A stretch of 31,626 nt of DNA. Source: Clostridia bacterium. Its GTDB lineage: Bacteria > Bacillota > Clostridia > Christensenellales > UBA1242. The stretch spans positions 1-31,626 of the forward strand of contig JAFTJJ010000060.1 in the NCBI GenBank assembly GCA_017456465.1, read 5' to 3'. The notes beneath the pieces were generated by a model. It saw only the letters and a list, made by a program, of their open reading frames with translations. It was not told where the DNA came from and did not search any database. The translations under genes and the position numbers were made by a program. Within the stretch, counting starts at the first letter, position 1. Each line of letters begins with the position of its first letter. Of this stretch, positions 15,601 through 27,600 are shown one piece after another.

Positions 15601-18600
15601 AATCGTGGTTGCTTTTGCGACAGTGGAAGGAAGTGCTGGAACATACACAGCAACAATTTCTGGATTTACAGCTGGTGCAACAATCACAATCACAGCAAGT
15701 GCAAACGACATTGTTCTTGATGATCAAGAAATGAGTGCACATGCAACTTATGGAACTGTTAAGACTTGGGCAATTGCTCAAGCCAAGAACGGAACAGGAA
15801 CATATTCATATGAAATTTTGGGTGATTATGCGTCAATCTTTGACATCAACCAAACAACTGGTGCAATCAGCACAAAGGCAACAACTGGTGCTGGAACTTA
15901 TTCAATTTCAGTCAAGGTAACAGATGCAAAGAACACTGAAAAGACAGACACAGCAACAATCAAAGTTATTGTTGACAAAGCAAACCAAGTTGTTTCAATC
16001 GATGCAGCAAGTGGTCTTGTTTATAATGGTGCAGCTCAAGTTCTTGCAACGGCAACTGTGACAACTGGAAACACTGCAGATGGTGCAATCACATATTCTG
16101 TGGCTTATGTTCCAAACGTTGGATCTGCTGCACCTCTCAGCACAAACACTGGAATCCATGCTGGTTCTTACACAATCACAGTGACTGTGGCTGGAAATGA
16201 AAACTTTAATGAGTATGCGACAACTCTTGATGCAATTGAAATTGCAAAAGCTGAAGCAACTCTTGAAGCAATCGCTCATACAATTGAATACAGCAAGGGA
16301 ACAGCCTTGAATGCTGGTGTTAATATTTCAGGAGTTATTTCTGGAGATTCTCTTGGAACTGTGACATACACAATCATGTCAGGTGACAAGGTTGTGAATG
16401 CAACAGCTGAAACAATTGATGTTGGAACATACACAATTGTTCCAAGTGTGGCTGATCACAATGACTATGCTGTGACAATCACAAATGCAACACTCACTGT
16501 GACACCAACAGCAGGAACTCTCAAAGTTTCAGAAGTTGAAGATCTTGTTTATAACGGATCTGTTCAAACAATTGCAGGACAATTTGTTCTTTCAATCACT
16601 ATCGGTGGAGAAGACAAGGTTCTTTCAGCAGCAGACTATGATCTTGATGACGCTGAAAATGCAATTAATGTTGGCAAATATTCTGCAACTGTGACAGTTA
16701 ACAGCACAGGAGCTTATGGCAACTATGCTGGAACATCAATCACATTTGATTGGAACATTGTCAAGGCAACACTCACAGTGAAAGCTAATGATCACACATT
16801 TGTTTATGGTCAAGGCACATCACTTAACAACGGTGTTAACATCACTGGATATGCAATCGATGATGACAAAGCTGCAATTGAAGCACAAACAGTGACATAT
16901 GCAATCACAAAGGGTGAAGATGTGTTCATAGATCTCACTCTTGGTGCAGGTTCTTACACAATCACTCCAAGTGGACTTGAGTCTAGCAACTATGAATTCA
17001 CATATGTTGCAGGAACACTCATAGTGACAAAAGCAACACTCAAAGTGACTGCAAAAGACCATGTTGTTGAATATGGCAAAGATGCAATAAACAGCAATGG
17101 TGGAATTGCAAACACTGAAGGTCTTGTAAACGGTGACACAATTGAGTCACTTGGTGGAATCACATACACAGTTTCTGGATGGGAGACAGTTGAAAACTTC
17201 CACAGAAATGTTGGTGACTACACAATCGAAATCGGTGGACTTGATGATGCAAACTATGACATTACTTATGTTGCAGGCAAACTCACAATCACTCCAAGTG
17301 ATGAGGGTGGTGCACTCATTAATGTTACACACGACACAATTACTTATGATGGAGAAAGCAAAAATATTGCTGACTACATCCACGTTGTTTTGAATGAGAC
17401 AACACTTAGTGCTTCAGAATATGTTCTTGGTGGAACAACATCTGCAAGCAATGCTGGCGATGATTATGAAGTAACAATCACAATTGTTGCTGGCGAATCT
17501 CAAGCTTCAAAGAATTATGCTGGTTCAAGCACAACTTACACATGGTCAATTGGTGGAGTGACACTTTCTGCTCCACAAGGCCTCGTGTGGTCAAAAGTTG
17601 ACGCTGCAAACGATGGTGACTTTGATTCAATCAAGGCAACATGGGAAGCAGTGACACAAGCTGGTGTGACAGTGACATACAGTGTTCAACTTTACAGAGA
17701 TGGACAACCTGTTGGAAGCGCTGTTTCTGCATCAACAAACGAAGCAGACTTCACAAATGCAATCAGAACAGGTGTTGCTGGAACTTACACATTCAAGGTG
17801 ACTGCAATCAGCAGCAACACAAACAATGCAGGCAACAGTGTTGAATCTGCGGTTTCTGAAGTTCTCAAAGCGGTTGCTGTTACTGTTGAAGCTGGCACAG
17901 GCATTGAAAATGTTTCAATCGCTGGTGGCGAAGCTGCTGACAGCACATCATCTTACATTATGGTTGCTGGTGAAGCTGGAGTTGCAATCTCTGCAACACT
18001 TGCAGATGGATATAACACTGTTGTTTGGACAACAAATGCAAACATTACATTTGCTGCTGACAATTCAGAAATTGAACTTGCTGCAGAGCCAACAACAACT
18101 GCAATTACACTCACAGCATCAGCAAGCGAAAACAAAACAACAGTTAACCTTTATGCTGACAACGCAGTTTGGAACACAAACGATGTTGTTGTTATGTTGA
18201 AGAGCGGTGCGCAAGTTGTTGCAACTGGCACAGTTCAAAACGGAACAATCACATTCTCAAAAGTTCCTGCAGGAACATATGCTGTTTGGACATCAGCGAG
18301 TGTGATTGGTGCAACAGTTGGAGAGGCAATCAACACCAATTCTTCAATTGCTGTTTCAAGCAATGAATCAATCAGAATCAACTACTATACAGTTAAAGCA
18401 GAAGCTGCTGGCGCAGGATTTGAGACTGTTTCTGGAAACGGAACTTATCTTCCTGGCGTGACAGTGACTGTTTCTGCAACAACAAAGACTGGCTATGAAT
18501 TTGATGTTTGGTCTCCTGATACTGCAAACTTTGCAGACAAGACACAAGCAACAACAACATTCACAATGCCATCTTCAAGTGTTGAAGTGGAAGCGAGTGC

Positions 18601-21600
18601 AAAAACAATTAATTACTCAATCACTTACAATCTTGATGGCGGAGAACTTCCAGCAAGCGTAACAAACCCTGAATATTACACAGTGGTTTCTGGAAAAACT
18701 CTTCCAATACCAACAAAAGCAGGTTATGACTTCGCTGGTTGGTTTGCAAATTCTGCGCTTTCAGGTGATGCAGTTACAGCAATTGCTGTCGGTGTTGCCG
18801 AAAACAAAGAATACTGGGCAAAATGGACATCAGATGATGTTGTGATCACAGCAATTGATGGTGTGAAAGTTGAGCTCCGCAAGGATTCAACAACATTTGA
18901 TGCTGAGCCTGAGAATGGAACAACATTCAAAGCTCTTGCAACAGGAACATATGAAATCTGGGCTTCAGCTTATGTTGGAAACACAGAAGAACTTGTGAAC
19001 ACTGGCAAGACTGTGACAGTGACAAACAATGATGCTGTTTCAAACAACACAAAGACAATTGAATATTTCACAGTAACAGTTGAAAAGGATGCTGCAAGCA
19101 TTTCTGATGTGAGCATTGAAACAATTGCTGAAATCGATGTTGATCTTGAAACTGCAACAATTCTCAAGGGAACAAGCGTGAAGGTTGATGCAACACCTGC
19201 AGCTGGTTATACATGGAGTGCTTGGTTCAATGGTGCACTTTCTGCATCAACAGACAAAGAGTACACATTTACAGTTTCAAGTGCAATCACTCTCAAAGCA
19301 AAAGCAACAGCAAACAATGAAACACCATTCAATGTGAATGTTTATGTGATGAACGAAAATGGTGTTTATGCAGAGTCTGCAACAGTTGTTCTTACATATA
19401 CTGGAACAACAGATTCTCCAATCACTGTGACAACAGATGAAATCTTTGCTGATGCAATGGCTGAGCTCCATGAAACAAATGTTAATGCATTTGAATATGA
19501 CACAGAAAAATCTGAAGCTATTTCTGGAAACATTACTGCAACTCTTCGCACATTCAATGTGAAGATCCTTAGAAAGAGATTTGCAGTAAGCTTTGGAACA
19601 ACTGGTCTTGACATCTCAGCAACGAACAATTCAGGAAGTTATTATTATGGACAAAGTGTAGAAGTTACAGCAACAGCTGCTGCGGGTTACACAATCCAAA
19701 ACATTACAGAAAACACAACAACAGGTGTGCAGATCACATCTTCAACATCTGGAAGCACAACAACTGCAACATTCACAATGCCTGCTGCGGCTGTCGTGCT
19801 CAATGCAAGTGCAACTGCAAACACTGACACAGACTATACAATCAAGCATTGGATTCTTGGTCTTGTTGGCAACACAATCACAGATGCGTCAACTTATGTT
19901 GAACTTGTGTCTGCAAGACAAGTGCTTGAAGGAACAACAAACACTGCTGCAACATTTGACGCTCTTGGTAATGCCGGTTATAAATTTGAAGAAAGCAAGA
20001 CAACAATTGAAAACTCTGGCACTGCTGGAGCTGGCACAATCAATGGAAACGGCACAACGGTTGTTAACTTGTATTACACAAGAAATCAATTTACTGTTGC
20101 AATTGATGCAACAAACAAAGGCATTGCATCAGTTTCTGGCGCTGGCACATATTATTACGGCGCAACAGCAACTGTGACAGCGACACCAAAAGCTGGTTAT
20201 GAAAATGCAGTTGTTAAGAATGGTGACAGAGCGGTTACTTCATTTGAGGTGACTGGTGATGTGAATCTTGTGGCAACCGCAACTGCAATTGCTGTTGATG
20301 TTGACACAGAACAATCATTCACTGCAACATACAACAACTCATACAACTGGAATCTTGCTGGTGCAACAGTAATCTCTGGCGTGAACTATACATACATAAT
20401 TAATGGTGGGGCTGATGCTGGTAAATTCACCCTCACAGGCCTTTCTATTACTCAAAACACAGTTCTTGCAGCTGGAGAGTACACATTCAATGTTCTTGTG
20501 ACTGCGTTCAGTGGTGAGGCTGTTTCTGGAAATGAAACAGGTGCGAATGCAACAATCACAGTGACAATCACAATTGATGCTGATGATTTTGCAATCACGC
20601 TCACACCTAACACACTTGCATATACTGGTGAAGCTCAATCACTTGTTGGAATTTCTGGAAACATTGGAACTCTTACATACACAGTTGAGTACACTGGATT
20701 TGATGGAAGAACAGACAACAATGCAGGAACAATTGTTTCAAGCATTTCTGAAATCGTTGGAACACGAGCAGGTGTTTACAAAGTTACAGTTGTTGACGAT
20801 GGTGGAAACAACTTCAACGATGCAACAGCTGAAGTGACAGTGACAATCAGAAAAGTTGAACTCACAGTGACTGCTGACAGCAAGTCTGTGATTTATGGAG
20901 ATGCAGTTCCTGCACTCACAGCAACTGTTACTGGATTTGTTGATAATTCAACTCTCAGTGTTGGAAACGGAGTTGAAGCAGAAGGCGATGAAATTTCTGG
21001 AGCATTTGCTCTTTCAACGACTTACGAGTCAGGAAGTGATGCTCTTTCAACACCATATCCAATTACAGTAGCTGCTGGAACAGCAACATCAAACAACTAT
21101 TCATTCAAGTATGTTTCTGGATCAATCACAGTTAGTCCAAAGACTGAAGGTGTGAACATTGTTGTTACTCCAAACGCTCTCACTTATAATGGCAAAGCAT
21201 ATTCAATTGCAAACCATATTGATGTTCAACTTGAAGGATCAGGAACTCAAGACTTCACAGTTGCAGCTTCAACAGAAGACAATGGTTCAATTTCTGAAAC
21301 AAATGCCGGAACATACAGGGCAATTGTGACAATCAGCAGAGGAAATTATAAGGGCGCAAGCAAAGAATTTACTTGGTCAATCGGAAAAGCTGCACTCACT
21401 GTTGACGCAAAAGATCATGAATTTATTTATGGTGGAACATATGCTGATGAAAGCAGCGTTGCAAGCCTTGACAATGGTTCATTGTTCACTGGATTCATGA
21501 CAGATGCTGACGAAGCAGAAATTTCTGCAAAGGTTACTTACACAGTAACAGATGCAAAGGGAACACCTTATACAGATGTTAAAACAATCCCAACTGGCGC

Positions 21601-24600
21601 ATACACAATCACTCCAGTTCTTGCTGATCAAGACAACTACACAGTTTCAGTTGTTACTGGAACACTTGAAGTTAAAGCAAGCAGCTCTGGGCGCGTTGCT
21701 GGTGCACAAAAGGATTCTGTGACATTCACTTATTCTGGATCATCTCAAACAATCACGACAGCTGATGTTGATGTTACTCTCAACGGTGAAGCGTTCACAG
21801 GAACTTGGGAATTTGTTTCTGGACAAACAAAGACTGATGCAGGAAACTACACTGCAACAATCAGAATCACTTCTGGTGACTTTGCTGGATCACAAGGAAC
21901 AATCTCTTGGAAGATTGCTCCAAAAGTTGTGACAAATGCAACAGTTACATATTCTGGAACACACACTTACACTGGATCAGAGATCAATGTTGACAACTCA
22001 AAAGTAACTGTCAAGATTGATGGTGTGACAATGACAAATGTGAATGTTTCATCTAATCCTCAAATTGAGGCAAATCCTGAAGGTGAAGATGCTTACACAT
22101 TCACAGTTACAGTAAATGACAACAACTATGCTGGATCAACTGGAACAGGTTCTTGGAGAATTTCAAAAGCTGCAAACCCAACAGTTGTGACAGATGTGGC
22201 TGACTTTGAATATGACAAAGCAAGTCATGATCTTGTGACTGTAAGTGGCAAGCCAGAAGAATCAACAATTGCATATGTTGTGACATACAACGGAGTTGCT
22301 GGTTCTGCTTCAACAACACTTCCAGTTGGAAGAAATGCAGGAACATATTCAATTGCATGGTCAGTTGCTGAAACAGCAAACTATCTTGGAACAAGTGGAA
22401 CTGTTGAAGTTATCATTACTCCAAAAGCTCTTAATTCAATCAGTGTTGTTGCAAAAGAAGGTTCATCACTCACTCATGAGTACAATGGATCAAACATTAC
22501 AATCAACAACTCTGACATTACAATCACAATCAATGGTGAAGTGCTTGGCGATGCTGAGTACACACTCGCAAACAATTCTGCAAAGAATGCAGGAACACAC
22601 ACAGTGAATGTTAATGTGACAAGTGGAAACTACGCAAATTCAACTGGAACATTCACATTCGAAATCACAAAGAAAGCTCTCGTGATTGATGCAGAAGATA
22701 AGGCAATGGTTTATGGATCTGCAGAACCAACATATACAGTAACTTATACTGGATTTGCTGGAGAAGAAAACGAAGCTGTTCTTGGTGGAACACTTTCAGT
22801 TGTTGCCGCAAGTGCATCTGGCACAACTCACAGACCTGTTGGAACATATGTGATTACTGCAAGTGGTCTTACATCAAACAACTATGCAATTACATTTGTG
22901 ACAGGAACACTCACAGTTACACAAGCTCAATTTGCTCCTGTGACTGGCCTCAAGTGGGCAGAAACTCTTGGAACTGCAACTTGGGATGCAATGAAGATTG
23001 GTGATGTCGCAGCATCTTATGAAGTGACACTTTACAGAGTTGGTGATGCGAATGACACAGTTGTTGCAACAGTTGAAACTGATCAAAATACATACAACTT
23101 TGCAACAGAAACATATCTCAGAAGTGCCGCTGGTGAATATTACTTCAGAGTTCGAGCAATTGTAGCTGTTGAAACAAATGTTGCTGACGGAAGCACAGAA
23201 GGTCTTGCAGACTCTGCAAATCTCAGAACAACAGAAGTAACTGTTGATGTTACATCTGATGAGGTTCTTCCTGATGAAGCAGCTGCAACAATTGCTGGCA
23301 AAGAATCTTATGTGATGATTGCTGGAGAGTCTGGAGTTGCAATCACAACAAGCAATGATGAAGGATATGCATTCACAAGTTGGTCAGCAAACGCTGATAT
23401 TACATATGTGAACAACAAGGCTGCAAGCACAACAATTGCTCTTGCAAGTGAAACAACTGCTGAAGAAATTGAACTTCTTGCAACATGGACAGCAAACTCT
23501 TATGGAGTGACAGTTTCTGTTGTTAAGACGCATGCAAATCCAAACGCAGCATATGTTGCTGGTTCAGCATCAGTTGAAGGCGAGCTCACAGGAAGCTTTG
23601 CTTATGGTTCAAATGTAACTCTTGTTGCAACTGCAAATGCTGGTTACACATTCAAGGGATGGTCAACATCAACAAGTGTTGAATCAATCTTCAACACAAA
23701 TGCAAATCATGAATATCAAGTTGGTACTCATGGTGCAAAAAATGAAACACTCTATGCATTGTTTGAAATGGAAACTTACAACATCACATTTGAAACTGAT
23801 GGTGGAACAGCAGTGGCTGGAGTGACATATACAATTGAAGAAACTCCAAAAGTAATTTCTGGAAAGGCTTCAACTCGTTCAGGTTATGACTTTGCGGGTT
23901 GGGTTGGAGCTGGTGCTGCAACAGCAAAAGACTTTACTGTTCCAGCAAGCACAACTGGACATCTCACATACACTGCACAGTGGACATCAGATGATGTTGT
24001 GATCACAGCAATTGATGGTGTGAAAGTTGAGCTCCGCAAGGATTCAACAACATTTGATGCTGAGACTGAGAATGGAACAACATTCAAGACTCTTGCGGCT
24101 GGAACATATGAAATCTGGGCATCTGTAAGTGCTGAGACAGTTAACACACTTGTTAACACCGGCGTGACAGTGACAGTAGCAAACAATGATGGAATTTCAA
24201 ACAACACTGCAACAATTTCTTACCACACACTTAGCGTAACATCAGGTGCTGGTGTTGTGGCTGAGACAGCAAAGATAACAAAGCTTGAAAAGGCTGGTGT
24301 GGCAGTTGAAAATATTAACTCAACAAGTGGCACAATTCTTTCAGGAGCATCTGTTTATGTGACAGCAACTCCTGCAGAAGGTTATCATGCAATTTCTTGG
24401 AAAGGCGCAAACGTTGCAAACGATGCATTCACAATTACAAGCAATGTAAGCCTTGAAGCGGTTGGTGATGCGAATGCGCTCACGTTCAACAACCAAGACT
24501 CAACAACACTTATCAAAGGAACATATGCGTCAGCTTATGAAGTTACATTCGCTGGTGCAAGCAATGGTACTGGATCATATGGATATGCAATTGTAAGTGT

Positions 24601-27600
24601 TGAATTCATTGAAATTGGTGAATCAAACAAGAAGACTCTTATCAAGACTAATGGAAGTTATAATGGTCTCAATCTTGTTGAGGGAACAAGAAAGATTACT
24701 GGTGTTCCAACTGAGGCTGGTACTTATGAATTCACAATTCGTGCAACAGACAAAGAATCTGCAGTAACAAAAGATGCTGTTATCACAATTGTAATTGAAA
24801 AAGCAGTATTCGTTGTTGAGGGCGCAGCTTGGTCAACAAGCGATCTTGGAACAGCAACATGGACAAAACTTGATGATATTGGTAATGTTTCTGTTGCAAA
24901 CTATGAAGTACAACTTCTTGATTCTGAGGGCAACCTTGTGGCAATCTATGTTGATGGCGTGAACAAGGGAACAAGCATCACAACAAAAGAAACAGCAATC
25001 AACTTTGCTGAAAGCATCAGAAAAGCAGGTGCAGGAACATACACATTCAAAGTGACAGCAATTTCTGCTGATGTGACTGATGTTACAAATTCTGCAGCAG
25101 CAGGAACAGACAAGCTTCAAGCTGTTGAAATCACAGTAGCCACAAGCACTGGAATTTCAAATGTGACAGTTGCTGGTCAAACAACTGACAAGACATATGT
25201 TGCTCTTGCTGGTGAAGAGAATATTGCAATTACTGCAACAGTTGCAGCAGGTTACACCTTTGCAAACTGGTCTGCAGATGACAACATCACTTATGTTGAT
25301 GGAAATGCAAACGAAACAGCATTCACTCTTGATGCTGATGTGGCTTACACTGTGACAGCAATCACTCTCACAGCAACAACAACAGCAAATGACCTTGTGT
25401 TTGGTGGTGCAGACCTCAGTGCCGATGCTGGAATTTATGGTGTCGCTGATGCATGGTCAATTGATGCCGCAACAAACGGAACTGGTGGATATGTTTACAC
25501 GCTTGTGGATGTTGACACTGATGCTTCATTCACGGTTGATCAGACTGATGGAACAATCAGATCAGCAAACACCACAGTTGCTGGAACACACAAAGTAACA
25601 GTGAAAGCAACTGCAAGCAATGGTGTTTGGAAGAATGCTGAATTCACAATTGTGATCGAAAAGAACACATTTGCAACAGCAACACCAGGAACATTTGCTA
25701 AAAATGACACAAATGGTGATGGATCATTTGACACACTCACAGCAACTTGGACTGGAGTTGATGCAATTGGATCAATTTCTCCAAAATATGTTGTGAATGT
25801 TTATAATGGAACAACACACGTTGCAACAAGCAATGAAACATCTGACACAACATACACATTTGATGCTGATATCATTGCAACAGCTGGAACATACACATTC
25901 ACAGTGACTGCAGTATCTTCAGACACAAACAATGTAAATGCTGGTGATGAATCAAACAAGAACGAAACAGGCATTGTTGCGGTTAACATAACAGTGACAG
26001 CAACAAAGACTGCTGGAACAGGCGTTGCAACAGCAACAATCAACAACAATGGAACAGAATATGTTGCAATTGTTGGTGAAAGCGGAATTGCACTTTCAAC
26101 AAGCATCGATCCTGAATATGCTTACATCAGTGTTGAATGGACAGCATCAAGCAATGCAATCATTTCAAACACAACAAGTGCAACAGGAGCAACTCTTGCT
26201 GTGAATGCTGGCGGCGACATTGAAGTTGTTGCAACATGGACAGCAAACGCTCTCACAGTTGAATTTGCAACAAGAAAAACAAACGGAACCACAGAAGCCG
26301 TTCCTGGAACACAAAGTTATTCTGGAACAGCATACTATGGTGCGCAAATTACACTTTCACAAACCGCAAACCCTGGTTATGAATTCCAAGGTTGGTATGT
26401 AGGAAACACAAAACTTGATGGTGACACATACACAATTGGTTCTGAAAGCGTAACAATTATTGCAGAATATAAACTCACAACATACGAAGTGATCTTCAAC
26501 ACACACGGTGGATCTGCAATTACAAATGAATTTACATATACTGTTGAAACAACAACAAACTTCAGTGATGCGGTGTCAAGTCTTGCTGGACATGACTTTG
26601 CTGGTTGGTTCACTGCTGCCGAGAACGGCAAACAAGTGACAACAGCTGGAGAAGTTGCTGCAAACACAACAGTACATGCGCAATGGCTTGAAGAAGTTGT
26701 AACAATCACAGCAATTGCTGGTGTGAAGGTTGAACTTCGTCAAGGACAAACAATTGTTTCTGGCACAACAAATGGTGCTGTGACAACATTCACAGGTGCT
26801 CTTTCTGGAACATATGAAGTTTGGGCATCTTCAAGCACAAGTGCAGTTGAAATTCTCTTCAACACAGGAAAGACAGTTTCAGTTGCAAATAACAATACAG
26901 ATGAAGTTTCTGAAACAATTTCATACATCACAGTTGAAGCTGTTGAAGGAACTGGAATTGTTGCAAACTCAGCAAAAATTACAAGCCTTTCAAAAGGAGA
27001 TGTGGTTGCTGACATTGCAGATGCAAACGAGGCAATCGTTGTTCTTTCTGGAACAACAGTTGCAGTTGCTGCAGAGGTTGCAACAGGATTTGAAACCCTC
27101 ACATGGTCTGTTTCTGGCAGTGTGGTAACTGTTCCATATTATGCAACAGAAGACACAGAACTTGTTGCGGCTGCTGGATCAAAAGATCTTGTGGTTTCAA
27201 ACCAAACACTTGAAAATGGAATGTTCGCTGTGGCATATGACAAAACATTTGTTGGTGCAAGCAACGGTACTGGATCTTACAATTACACACTTTCAAGTGG
27301 AGATGTAACACGTGAAGGACTTACAATTGATCTTGAAAACCTCACAATTTCTGGAACTCCAAGTGCTACTGGCACATATGTGTTCAACATTCATGTAACA
27401 GACACAAAGTCAAACGAAGAAGCAAACTTCACAGTGACAATGACAATTGTTGCAAACAAATTTGGAGTGGCTTCAGATCTTGCTTGGTCTGGAATTGGAG
27501 TTGCAACATGGACAGCTCCTGCAACAATTGGTGGAGTTGAGGTTGAAAATTATACTGTTCAACTTTACTATTCAGCAACAATTGATGGGGCATATGTTGC

